Part shown: positions 14,768 through 22,406 of the stretch, in pieces
Position numbering within the stretch: position 1 is the stretch's first letter
Layout: every line of letters begins with the position of its first letter
Assembly: GCA_041495845.1 (NCBI GenBank)
Contig: JBGQDM010000031.1
Coordinates: 1-31,245, forward strand
Length of the DNA: 31,245 nucleotides
Reading direction: 5' to 3'
DNA from: JBGQDM01 sp041495845
GTDB lineage: Bacteria; Acidobacteriota; Terriglobia; Terriglobales; Acidobacteriaceae
Program-made: the position numbers and the translations under genes
The notes under the pieces: model-generated
The model's database searches: none
The model's input: only the letters and a program-made list of their open reading frames with translations
What the model was told of the DNA's origin: nothing

Positions 14768-15408
14768 TAGCGCTTCTCCCAGCCCGGCTTCAGAGCTTTG
14801 CCCAGACACTCTGCGCGAAAGCTTCGATCGTCGAGACGGTGGAGCGCGCGGGCCTGACGTGGCGTGACCAGGCGGGAGTGTGGAATCTCCAGCAGATACT
14901 CGGCCACGTACCAAACGGGCTCCTCGCTCGTCATCCAGTGCAGAGAGTCAAAGCGTTTCAAATTCACCGGCCTGGAGAAACGGCGCAGAGTCCGCTCCCG
15001 GCGCATGTTGCAATAGTCATTGAAATAGCTGAGCGCCAGTTCACGCAGGGAGCGATGAATGGGTTCGCGCCAGCGGCAGCCGGTATAGTTGCTCTTGGCT
15101 ACGGCGCCCCAATGCCCGTCCACCCGATAGATGGCCAGGACATGATCGGTATCATGATCGGCTTCGAGGTCGAAGACGAGTGGGGGGAAGCCGAGCACCC
15201 GCAGCGCGGCAGCCCCGAACAACGCTCCTTCATAGCAGTGCGCGGTACCTTCCCGCAAGACGGTGCGCGGCGACCACGCCGTATCTTCGAGGTGATAGGG
15301 CAGGTCGTCAAGAAAACGCTGGACGCCATATGGTGTCTTCAGGCTGCGCAACTTGCGCAGCTCCGCGGGAGTGAAGGCTTGCGAGGTGCCGTCGAGAAGT
15401 TTGGCCAT
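14767..15408 (-). CDS. Transglutaminase-like superfamily protein
   Basis: The 213-residue cytoplasmic protein carries a transglutaminase-like Cys/His pair. The Cys is in REGTAHCYEGALFGAAALRV (Cys58) and the His in DLEADHDTDHVLAIYRVDGH (His89), with acidic residues nearby completing a possible triad. The Cys segment with the following small-residue helix is the usual transglutaminase/papain-like signature for peptide or amide chemistry. The C-terminal half is Arg-rich (CNMRRERTLRRFSRPVNLKR). The ATG at 15408 is preferred over an in-frame TTG at 15414. A GGAGG exists but lies about 20 bases away, so initiation may depend on coupling to the HAD gene, which ends 17 bases upstream. The substrate is unknown. 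Confidence 0.65.
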   Translation of the reverse strand: MAKLLDGTSQAFTPAELRKLRSLKTPYGVQRFLDDLPYHLEDTAWSPRTVLREGTAHCYEGALFGAAALRVLGFPPLVFDLEADHDTDHVLAIYRVDGHWGAVAKSNYTGCRWREPIHRSLRELALSYFNDYCNMRRERTLRRFSRPVNLKRFDSLHWMTSEEPVWYVAEYLLEIPHSRLVTPRQARALHRLDDRSFRAECLGKALKPGWEKR

Positions 15409-15425
15409 CGGCAATAGGTAGAGCT

Positions 15426-16115
15426 TCAGCCTCCCAGGATTTGTGCCAGTTCTGCGGGTGAGTCGACGGTGATGTCCGGCTCGACTTCGGACAGCGTGTG
15501 CGGCGCAAACCCGTAGGTGACACCCACGGTCCAGGTGCGGGCGTTGCGTCCGGTGAGAATGTCCACCGCTGAATCGCCAATCATCAGTGTTTCCTCGGGC
15601 TGCGCCCCAATTTCCTGCATGATGGTTTGCAAGCCCAGCGGGTCCGGCTTCTTGGTGGAGAAGCTGTTGCCGCCGTAGATGATGGGGAAGTGGGCGGCGA
15701 CGCCGAGGGCGTGCACAATGGCGCGCGAAGGATGGACCGGCTTATTGGTGAGCACCGCCATCCGCCGTGGAGCGCCGTGGTTGCCGCGCATCTGCTGCAA
15801 CGCTTCCGGGATTCCGGAATAGAGCTGGGTGTGATCGAGCTTGTGCTCGCGATAGAAGGCGAGGAAAAATTCCAGGCCGCGCTCGACCAGCGCCTCGTCC
15901 ACCGGATCACCCAGCGCGCGACGCACCAGCACCGGAGCGCCATCGCCCACCAGGGAAGCAATCACATCCGGCGGTAATTCCGGCCGCTCCAAAAAACGCA
16001 ACGCGGCGTTGACTGAGTTCACCAGGTCGAGGCGTGAGTCGATCAGCGTGCCATCCAAGTCGAAGACCAGCAGGCGAATGAGGGCAGGGGCGAATTGGCG
16101 GCGGACACGGATCAT
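15426..16115 (-). CDS. HAD-superfamily phosphatase, phosphoglycolate phosphatase-like
   Basis: The 229-residue enzyme has all four HAD motifs. FDLDGTLIDS carries nucleophile Asp19 and acid/base Asp21, VLTNKP is motif II, the Lys lies in STKKPDPLGL, and MIGDSAVDILTGRNA binds Mg. A helical cap sits between motifs I and II (residues 30-95). Such C1-cap enzymes hydrolyse small phosphate esters such as 2-phosphoglycolate, although pyrophosphatases and sugar phosphatases share the pattern, so the substrate is open. The ATG at 16115 has an AGGTGGG upstream at good distance, while a GTG at 16130 would abut it. It is the first gene of the minus-strand group and is divergent from the E1 dehydrogenase across a spacer of about 160 bases. 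Confidence 0.82.
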   Translation of the reverse strand: MIRVRRQFAPALIRLLVFDLDGTLIDSRLDLVNSVNAALRFLERPELPPDVIASLVGDGAPVLVRRALGDPVDEALVERGLEFFLAFYREHKLDHTQLYSGIPEALQQMRGNHGAPRRMAVLTNKPVHPSRAIVHALGVAAHFPIIYGGNSFSTKKPDPLGLQTIMQEIGAQPEETLMIGDSAVDILTGRNARTWTVGVTYGFAPHTLSEVEPDITVDSPAELAQILGG

Positions 16116-16210
16116 CGCGGGCGGACCCACCTAAACCCGCCCATTCCGGGTGGTTTGCCGGGGTTACGGCGGCGGTTACGGACGGGCCATGTCATTTCCA
16201 TTTCAGTATA

Positions 16211-16238
16211 TTCGGAACGCGCTGACCCGATTTACAAT
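16211..16238 (+). promoter_or_regulatory. Candidate promoter of the E1 dehydrogenase gene
   Basis: A near-consensus -10 TACAAT (16233-16238) has a weak -35 TTCGGA (16211-16216) 16 bases upstream, in the divergent spacer between the HAD and E1 genes. Transcription would begin about 30 bases before the ATG. The -35 matches poorly, so this is a tentative call. Confidence 0.35.
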
Positions 16239-16273
16239 GTATTTTTATCTCCTCCCGGGAAGCGTGGAGGTTC

Positions 16274-18475
16274 ATGGCAACAATAAGGGTCGAACCCAAG
16301 ATCACGACCAAGAAAACTTATGAAGGCCTCACCCGCGAGCAGCTGGTTGAGGCCTATCGCTTGATGTACCGGTCGCGACGCATTGATGACCGCGAGATTC
16401 TGCTGAAGCGGCAGCAAAAGATATATTTCCAGATTTCCGGCGCCGGACACGAAGCGCTGGGGGTAGCGGCCGGCTTCACTCTGCGCGCGGGCTACGACTG
16501 GTTTTATCCCTATTATCGCGACCGCGCGCTCTGCCTGGCGCTGGGGGCCACGCCTCTGGAGATGCTGCTGCAGGCCGTGGGTGCAGCCGATGATCCCAGT
16601 TCCGGCGGCCGCCAGATGCCCTCCCACTGGGGCTATCAGCGCCTGAATATTGTTACGCAGTCCTCACCTACGGGTACCCAGGTGTTGCAGGCGGTGGGCT
16701 GCGCCGAGGCAGGACGCTACTTTTCCCAGCGCCCCTCCGCAGCCGGCAAAACTGACGGCGACTACCGCCAGTTCAAGGACGTCATTTTTCACGGTGACGA
16801 AGTCACCTACGTTTCTCTGGGCGACGGCACCACCAGCGAAGGTGAATTCTGGGAGGCGATGAACTCCACCTCGAATCTCAAGCTGCCGCTGCTGATGTGC
16901 GTCGAGGACAACGAGTACGCGATTTCCGTGCCGGTGGAGGTGCAGACGGCCGGGGGGAGCATCTCGCGCCTGGTGGCGAATTTCCCCAATTTTCACTTTG
17001 AGGAATTCGATGGCACGGATGTGCTGGCCAGCTACGCTGCCTTCTCGCGGGCTACGGCCTACATCCGCTCTGGGCAAGGTCCGGCATTCCTGCATGGGCA
17101 TGTGATCCGCCCGTATTCGCACTCGCTTTCCGATGATGAGCGACTCTATCGTCCGGAAGAGGAGCGCAAAGACGAAGTCGATCGCGATCCGATTAAGCGG
17201 CACTCGGCATTCCTGGTCCGGGAAGGCATTTTGGATGCGGCTGCCATTACCGCCATCGAGAAAGAGATCGAGCAGGAACTGCAGGAAGCGGTAGACAAGG
17301 CCCTGGAAGCGGCGCCGCCCAAGCCCGACAGCATCATGCGGTTTGTCTACTCGCCGGATGTAGATCCCACTTCGAACGCGTTCGATCATCCGCCGGTCTT
17401 TGCCAAGCCCGGCGATGAGGGCGAAACCGCGAAGAAGACCTCCGCACCCAAGACGATGGCGGACTTGATCAATGCCACGCTGCGGGACGAAATGCGCCGC
17501 GACGAGCGCATTGTCATTTTTGGCGAAGATGTCGCCGATTGCAGCCGCGAGCAGTACCTGGAGCAAAAGCTTATCAAGGGCAAAGGCGGAGTCTTCAAGC
17601 TGACCGCCGGTTTGCAACTGGAGTTTGGCTACGACCGCGTGTTCAATTCTCCCCTGGCGGAAGCCAATATCGTGGGCCGGGCCGTGGGCATGGCCACCCG
17701 TGGGATGAAGCCGGTGGTGGAAATCCAGTTCTTCGACTACATCTGGCCGGCCATGATGCAACTGCGCAACGAGATGCCGCTGATCCGCTGGCGCTCGGCC
17801 AATGCGTTTTCTTCGCCGGCAGTGGTGCGGGTGGCCATCGGCGGGTACCTGACGGGTGGCGCGGTATACCACTCGCAGTGCGGCGAAAGCACATTCACGC
17901 ACATTCCTGGCCTGCGGGTGGTTTTCGTTTCCAATGCGCTCGATGCCGCTGGCTTGTTGCGCACTGCGATTCGCTGCGATGATCCTGTGCTCTTCCTCGA
18001 GCACAAGCGCCTGTATCGCGAGACCTTCGGGCGGGCACCGTATCCCGGGCCGGATTTCATGATTCCCTTTGGCAAGGCGCGGATCGTCAATCCCGGTACT
18101 GACCTGACCGTGATCACCTACGGCGCCGTTGTGCCACGGGCCTTGCAGGCGGCCCAGAAGCTGGAGCGAGAGCAGGGAATCCACGTGGAACTGATCGACC
18201 TGCGCTGCCTGAGTCCCTACGACTGGGACGCGATCAGCCATTCGGTGCGTAAGACGAACCGCGTGCTCGTAGCCTACGAAGATTCGCTCAGTTGGGGCTA
18301 TGGCGCGGAAATCGCCGCCCGTATTGCCGACGAGCTCTTCGAGTACCTGGACGCTCCGGTGCGCCGCCTGGCCGCGGCAGACGTTTTTGTTGCCTACCAG
18401 CCGCAATTGGAAGACGTCATCCTTCCCCAAGCTAGCGACCTGCACCGCGCGATGCTGGAGCTAGCGGGCTACTAG
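16274..18475 (+). CDS. Fused E1 alpha-beta subunit of a 2-oxoacid dehydrogenase (branched-chain/pyruvate type)
   Basis: This 733-residue TPP enzyme joins the two E1 chains that are normally separate. The alpha half (about 1-385) has the TPP/Mg motif GDGTTSEGEFWEAMNST (GDG at 183-185) ending at Asn in VEDNEYAISVP, plus a HWG-type active-site region. A linker rich in Ala/Pro/Lys (about 375-400) follows. The beta half starts near TMADLINATLRDEMRRDERI and has VAIGGYLTGGAVYHSQ and the C-terminal transketolase domain. It decarboxylates a 2-oxo acid and passes the acyl group to an E2 lipoyl protein. Substrate choice between pyruvate and branched-chain 2-oxo acids cannot be made here. The ATG at 16274 follows GGAGG by three bases. 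No E2 or E3 gene lies in the window. It sits alone, divergent from the HAD gene. Confidence 0.88.
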   Translation: MATIRVEPKITTKKTYEGLTREQLVEAYRLMYRSRRIDDREILLKRQQKIYFQISGAGHEALGVAAGFTLRAGYDWFYPYYRDRALCLALGATPLEMLLQAVGAADDPSSGGRQMPSHWGYQRLNIVTQSSPTGTQVLQAVGCAEAGRYFSQRPSAAGKTDGDYRQFKDVIFHGDEVTYVSLGDGTTSEGEFWEAMNSTSNLKLPLLMCVEDNEYAISVPVEVQTAGGSISRLVANFPNFHFEEFDGTDVLASYAAFSRATAYIRSGQGPAFLHGHVIRPYSHSLSDDERLYRPEEERKDEVDRDPIKRHSAFLVREGILDAAAITAIEKEIEQELQEAVDKALEAAPPKPDSIMRFVYSPDVDPTSNAFDHPPVFAKPGDEGETAKKTSAPKTMADLINATLRDEMRRDERIVIFGEDVADCSREQYLEQKLIKGKGGVFKLTAGLQLEFGYDRVFNSPLAEANIVGRAVGMATRGMKPVVEIQFFDYIWPAMMQLRNEMPLIRWRSANAFSSPAVVRVAIGGYLTGGAVYHSQCGESTFTHIPGLRVVFVSNALDAAGLLRTAIRCDDPVLFLEHKRLYRETFGRAPYPGPDFMIPFGKARIVNPGTDLTVITYGAVVPRALQAAQKLEREQGIHVELIDLRCLSPYDWDAISHSVRKTNRVLVAYEDSLSWGYGAEIAARIADELFEYLDAPVRRLAAADVFVAYQPQLEDVILPQASDLHRAMLELAGY

Positions 18476-18523
18476 ACAGGTACGAATGAGTAGGTTTTCC
18501 ACCGCGCCGAAACCTGAAAGATA

Positions 18524-18552
18524 TTGACTCGCAAACACTTGCGGGCTAGCAT
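18524..18552 (+). promoter_or_regulatory. Promoter of the FecR-like gene
   Basis: TTGACT (18524-18529) and TAGCAT (18547-18552) are separated by exactly 17 bases, a good sigma-70 layout. The expected start is about 25-30 bases before the ATG at 18586. GAGGAG lies just before that ATG. This is the clearest promoter in the window. Confidence 0.6.
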
Positions 18553-18585
18553 AAGGAAAATTTCACTCTGGCTTGAGGAGTAGGA

Positions 18586-19251
18586 ATGAGCGGCAACCAG
18601 GGGCGGCTGCGGCGCTGGGTATGTACTGTTCTGGTGGTGGTGTTTCCGTGTGCCCTCATCGCCCAAGATGCTCAAACGCCGGGGGCTATGCTGGAAGCGC
18701 GTGGCGCGGTCACGGTAAACGGCCGCAATGTCACGTCGCAGGCGGTCTTCCCTGGGGATCTCATGGTGGCACAGGCCGGGGCGGGCGCCAGCCTGACTCT
18801 GAACGGAACCAGCGTTATCCTCGCCAGTGACAGTGCTGCGCGCTATGACGCCAATGCGGTGGTCCTGGAACGGGGCACAGTTTCAATTCGCACCAGCCGC
18901 GGTTTTGCGCTGCATGTTGGCTGTCTCTCGATTGACCCGGCAGCCGGCCAGCCGGCCGAGTTCGCGGTTACCGATTCCGAAGAAGGTACCGTGACCATTC
19001 ACGTGCAGCTGGGCAGCGTGGGTGTGGGCGAGGCTGGTAAGGTTGCGACGTTGCAGGCGGGGCAGGAAGTGCGTCGGCCGCTGTGCGTGAAGGAATCTGC
19101 CCGCCGTAAGCAAGGCGGGGCGGTTACCGCCGCGTCTACCGGTATCCTGAACTCGACCGGCGCGCTCATCGCCGGCTCTGCTGTGGTGGGAACGGTGCTG
19201 GTGTTGGTTCTGGTCAAGAGCGACGATCCCATCAGCCCGAAGAACCCTTAG
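18586..19251 (+). CDS. FecR-like secreted/anchored protein
   Basis: The 221-residue protein has a signal peptide (RRWVCTVLVVVFPCALIAQD, cut near residues 26-27). A beta-rich domain follows that resembles FecR-type sensor domains: LEARGAVTVNGRNVTSQAVF, then PGDLMVAQAGAGASLTLNGT and LERGTVSIRTSRGFALHVG. The C-terminus has a Ser/Thr/Ala-rich stretch, a hydrophobic helix (about residues 190-211, SAVVGTVLVLVLV) and a short charged tail KSDDPISPKNP. It should be exported and held in the inner membrane by that helix. Similar small FecR-like proteins with C-terminal hydrophobic segments are, in my recollection, common in Acidobacteriota. GAGGAG precedes the ATG by five bases, and a good promoter lies upstream. 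No sigma factor or TonB receptor is adjacent, so it is probably structural rather than a classical FecR regulator. Confidence 0.7.
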   Translation: MSGNQGRLRRWVCTVLVVVFPCALIAQDAQTPGAMLEARGAVTVNGRNVTSQAVFPGDLMVAQAGAGASLTLNGTSVILASDSAARYDANAVVLERGTVSIRTSRGFALHVGCLSIDPAAGQPAEFAVTDSEEGTVTIHVQLGSVGVGEAGKVATLQAGQEVRRPLCVKESARRKQGGAVTAASTGILNSTGALIAGSAVVGTVLVLVLVKSDDPISPKNP

Positions 19252-19278
19252 CACGCGGCCAGGGCACGAGCGGATACA

Positions 19279-20214
19279 ATGTCTGCAATGCCTGCCGTCC
19301 TCACCTTCCACGAAATCACCAAGGATTATCGCGCCTTTTTTCACCGGCGTAGCGTGCGGGCGCTCGACCGCTTTACCCTGGAGGTGGAAGCGGGTGAGAT
19401 TTTTGGTTTTTTGGGACCCAACGGCGCCGGCAAGACCACCGCGATCCATCTTGCCATGGGTTTTGTGCGCCCTTCGAGCGGACGCGGGCAAATGCTGGGC
19501 AAGCCGTTTGGGCATGCGCGAACCCGCCGCCGTGTCGGTTTCCTCGCGGAGAATGTCGCGCTCTACCACCGGCCAGCCGAGCGCCTGGTGCAGTTCTACG
19601 GAGCGCTCAGTGGATTATCCAGCGCCACCTTGACGAGCCGGACCCGCGAGGTGCTGGAGACAGTGGGGCTGACCCACGAAGCGCGCCGTAATGTGGCGAA
19701 ATTTTCTCGCGGCATGCTGCAGCGCATCGGCCTGGCGCAGGCGCTGGTGAATGATCCGGAATTGCTGATTCTGGACGAGCCTACTTCGGCGCTCGATCCG
19801 CTGGCGCGGGTTGCGGTCCGCGAACTGCTCTTGGAGGCGAGGCGACGCGGCAAGACCATCTTCCTCAGTTCCCATCAGCTTTCGGAAATCGAACTGGTCT
19901 GCGACCGCATCGCGGTGCTCAACCGCGGACGACTGGTGCGCGTTGGGCGTACCCACGAATTGCTGGAATCGCGCGAGCGGTTTCAAGTGGTGGCGGAAGG
20001 CCTGCGGCCCGCGGACTTTCCCTCGGCTGCGTTCTCCAATGGCCGCGCCACGTTTACGGTTGCCGCTGCCGAACAACGGCCCGTGCTCGAACGCATCTGG
20101 GCGACCGGCGGGGAAGTGGTCAGCGTGAATCCGCAGAAGCGTTCCCTGGAAGATCTCTTCCTCGAGCTGACCGGGCCCGAGTCTGACTTTTCAAACCCGG
20201 TGCCGCATGCGTAA
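19279..20214 (+). CDS. ABC transporter ATP-binding protein
   Basis: The 311-residue ATPase has every ABC motif: Walker A GPNGAGKT (46-53), signature SRGMLQR (143-149), Walker B LLILDEP (162-168), D-loop SALD and the switch His199 in SSHQ. A C-terminal extension of about 80 residues (from VVAEGLRPADF onward) matches the accessory domain of the CcmA/NatA-type subfamily that energises ABC-2 exporters. It overlaps the permease gene by 8 bases, so the two form one transporter. The start is the ATG at 19279, with an in-frame ATG at 19288 also possible. It follows the FecR-like gene by 27 bases. The substrate cannot be predicted. Confidence 0.9.
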   Translation: MSAMPAVLTFHEITKDYRAFFHRRSVRALDRFTLEVEAGEIFGFLGPNGAGKTTAIHLAMGFVRPSSGRGQMLGKPFGHARTRRRVGFLAENVALYHRPAERLVQFYGALSGLSSATLTSRTREVLETVGLTHEARRNVAKFSRGMLQRIGLAQALVNDPELLILDEPTSALDPLARVAVRELLLEARRRGKTIFLSSHQLSEIELVCDRIAVLNRGRLVRVGRTHELLESRERFQVVAEGLRPADFPSAAFSNGRATFTVAAAEQRPVLERIWATGGEVVSVNPQKRSLEDLFLELTGPESDFSNPVPHA

Positions 20215-20923
20215 CTTCAAACCCATTCTGCTGATCGCGATGAACTTTGTGCGGGAGCAGCGCTGGCCCATCCTCGTATTGCAGCTGTGGGTGCTGGGGC
20301 TGGCGGCGCTGGGGTTGGTGCTGGATATGCGCCACGACCGCGAAGATCTGCTGCTCATGTTCAAGCAGCTCGCGCTCTACGGCGTGGCCTTCAGCGTATT
20401 TTTCGGTGGTTCGGCCATCTACAACGAGCGCCGGTCGCGCCGGATTCTGGCGGTGTTGGCCAAGTCCATCACCCGGCAAGACTACCTTTCCGGCTTGCTG
20501 CTCGGAGTGGCGCTGGCCTCGGGATTATTCTGCCTCGTCCTAGGCTGGACCGGCAGCTGGAGCCTCGGATCCATCGGCTTCTCCGTGCCTTATCTCTGGT
20601 ATCTGATGCTGTGTTTACAAGCCGCGTGCATTCTCGCCGCTGCCGTGGCACTGTTTTACTCCACCCACCTCAACCCGTGGATGTCGGCGCTGATGACCGG
20701 GCTTTCGCTGGGTGTGCCTGGCGTACTGGCGTATCAGTTTGGCGGCGCCTGGGGATACTTCCTGCCGGTCTACACCCTGATGCGGATCTTTCTGAAGGCA
20801 TCGTTTCATGGCGCGGAGACGGTGTGGATGCCGATTCTGATCGCGCTGGCGGAGAGCGTCCTGCTGTGGCTGGCAGCGGGGTGGGTGTTTGGGCGCGTCG
20901 ATGTGGCGGTGGCGGTCGACTGA
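20207..20923 (+). CDS. ABC-2-type transporter permease
   Basis: The 238-residue protein has about six hydrophobic helices and no catalytic domain, as expected for the membrane half of an ABC-2 exporter or membrane-remodelling pump. The segment SAIYNERRSRRILAVLAKSI followed by TRQDYLSGLLLGV between the second and third helices is the typical ABC-2 coupling region (ER-RR-ILAVLAK-ITR). Its ATG lies inside the end of the ATPase gene (8-base overlap), so translation is coupled. It ends 13 bases before the convergent nuoN stop, with no terminator hairpin visible between them. Confidence 0.85.
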   Translation: MRNFKPILLIAMNFVREQRWPILVLQLWVLGLAALGLVLDMRHDREDLLLMFKQLALYGVAFSVFFGGSAIYNERRSRRILAVLAKSITRQDYLSGLLLGVALASGLFCLVLGWTGSWSLGSIGFSVPYLWYLMLCLQAACILAAAVALFYSTHLNPWMSALMTGLSLGVPGVLAYQFGGAWGYFLPVYTLMRIFLKASFHGAETVWMPILIALAESVLLWLAAGWVFGRVDVAVAVD

Positions 20924-20936
20924 AGCGGGGAAGCCG

Positions 20937-22406
20937 CTAGTGAGCCAGCAACGTCACTGACCGCTGCGCGAGATCAAGCACTGGCCCGGGCAGGATTCCC
21001 AGGTACAACGTAGCCACCAGACTGACTACCAGCACTGTGCCCACGCCCAGCGGCACCGCGGTGACCGGAATCTCTCCGTGCGGTTCCTTCATATACATGA
21101 CCACGATGATGCGCAGGTAATAGTAGCCGGCCACCGCACTGTTGATCACGCCAATGATGGTCAGCCCCACCAGATCGGATTTCAGGGCGGCGCTGAAAAC
21201 ATAAAACTTGGCAAAGAAGCCGCCCGTGGCGGGAATGCCAATGAGCGAGAGCAAGAAGACGGTGAATACGGCGGCCAGCATCGGTGAGCGGCGGCCCAAA
21301 CCGGCGTAGTCGTCCAGTGTGACATAGCGCTCGCCGGCGTTGCCAAAGTGGCTGACGACGGCGAAGGCGCCGACATTCATGGCGGCATAGGCGGCGGTGT
21401 AAAACATCGCCGAAGGGATGCCGCTGACCGGCGCCGTGGCAAATGCCACCAGCAGGTAACCGGCATGCGCAATGGAGGAGTAGGCGAGCAGGCGCTTGAT
21501 GTTGTTCTGCAGCAGCGCGCCCAGGTTGCCCAGCGTCATGGAGAGCGCCGCGGAGGCCCAGATCAGCCAGAAGCGTCCGGGCACGTTGGCTTCAAACACG
21601 ACTCGAAGCAACACCGCAAACACAGCCGCCTTCGGTGCGGTGGACATGAACGCTACGATGGGCGAAGGCGCGCCCTCGTAGACGTCTGGCGTCCACACAT
21701 GGAAGGGAGCGGCTGCCACCTTGAAGCCGAGCCCCACAAACATCAGCGCGGCTGCTAAATACGCCAGCACCGGCAGGTCAGGCCCGCTCAGACGCGCGCC
21801 GATCACACTGATATCGGTAGAACCGGTCGCACCGAACATCATGGCCACGCCATAGAGAAAGAACGCGGTGGCGAATGATCCGAGCAGAAAATACTTCAGC
21901 GAAGATTCCGCACTCTTGGGGTCGTGTTGCAGGAACCCGGCCAGAACATACGTGGAGATGGAGGAAATTTCCAGCGCGATAAAGATCAGCACCAGCTCCA
22001 TGGCGGAGGACATGAGCACCATGCCCACCGCGCCAAAAAGAATCAGCCCGTAGTATTCGCCCGCGCGAATCCGTTGCACCTCCATGTATTCGTAGGAGGT
22101 CAGGATGACGAGCACCGTGATGGCCAGGATCAGCAGATGGAAAAATACGCTGAAGCCATCCACTTTGACCATGTTCCAGAAGGCAAGTCCGGGGCACTGC
22201 GACTGGTAGACAGTTGCGGCAAACGCCGCCAGCGATCCCAGCAGCGCGACCAACCCCAGCGTGCGCGCGGACCGGCGCTCGTCGAGTAGCGGATCGAGCA
22301 GCATGATGATCATGCCAAAGCCGGCCAGCACCAGTTCGGGCAAAATGCGGATATAGTCGGCCGCCTGAGGAATGTGCTGGATCATCGAATTGGTTGACGG
22401 GTTCAT
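20937..22406 (-). CDS. nuoN: NADH-quinone oxidoreductase subunit N
   Basis: NuoN is one of three antiporter-like subunits of complex I that move protons across the inner membrane. The 489-residue protein has 14 or so helices. Hallmarks are Glu in LVLIFIALEISSISTYVLAG, Lys in GLGFKVAAAPFHVWTPDVYE followed by GAPSPIVAFMSTAPK, and Lys in NNIKRLLAYSSIAHAGYLL. It is the last gene of the nuo operon. Its ATG overlaps the nuoM stop by four bases (ATGA), and its stop is 13 bases from the convergent ABC permease end. Confidence 0.96.
   Translation of the reverse strand: MNPSTNSMIQHIPQAADYIRILPELVLAGFGMIIMLLDPLLDERRSARTLGLVALLGSLAAFAATVYQSQCPGLAFWNMVKVDGFSVFFHLLILAITVLVILTSYEYMEVQRIRAGEYYGLILFGAVGMVLMSSAMELVLIFIALEISSISTYVLAGFLQHDPKSAESSLKYFLLGSFATAFFLYGVAMMFGATGSTDISVIGARLSGPDLPVLAYLAAALMFVGLGFKVAAAPFHVWTPDVYEGAPSPIVAFMSTAPKAAVFAVLLRVVFEANVPGRFWLIWASAALSMTLGNLGALLQNNIKRLLAYSSIAHAGYLLVAFATAPVSGIPSAMFYTAAYAAMNVGAFAVVSHFGNAGERYVTLDDYAGLGRRSPMLAAVFTVFLLSLIGIPATGGFFAKFYVFSAALKSDLVGLTIIGVINSAVAGYYYLRIIVVMYMKEPHGEIPVTAVPLGVGTVLVVSLVATLYLGILPGPVLDLAQRSVTLLAH

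Noticed and set aside
16136..16152. ACCCG-CCCATTC-CGGGT inverted repeat between the HAD and E1 genes
   Set aside because: The arms are only five bases, GC-rich and not followed by a T-run. Too weak to call an operator or terminator.
16664..18445. A 593-codon frame on the minus strand opposite the E1 dehydrogenase
   Set aside because: It is antisense to a gene with clear TPP motifs. The translation shows the typical shadow composition of Gln/His/Arg/Val and no recognisable fold.
18492..18515. AGGTTT...AAACCT inverted repeat after the E1 gene
   Set aside because: The six-base stem has a 12-base loop and no T-run, so it is not convincing as a terminator.
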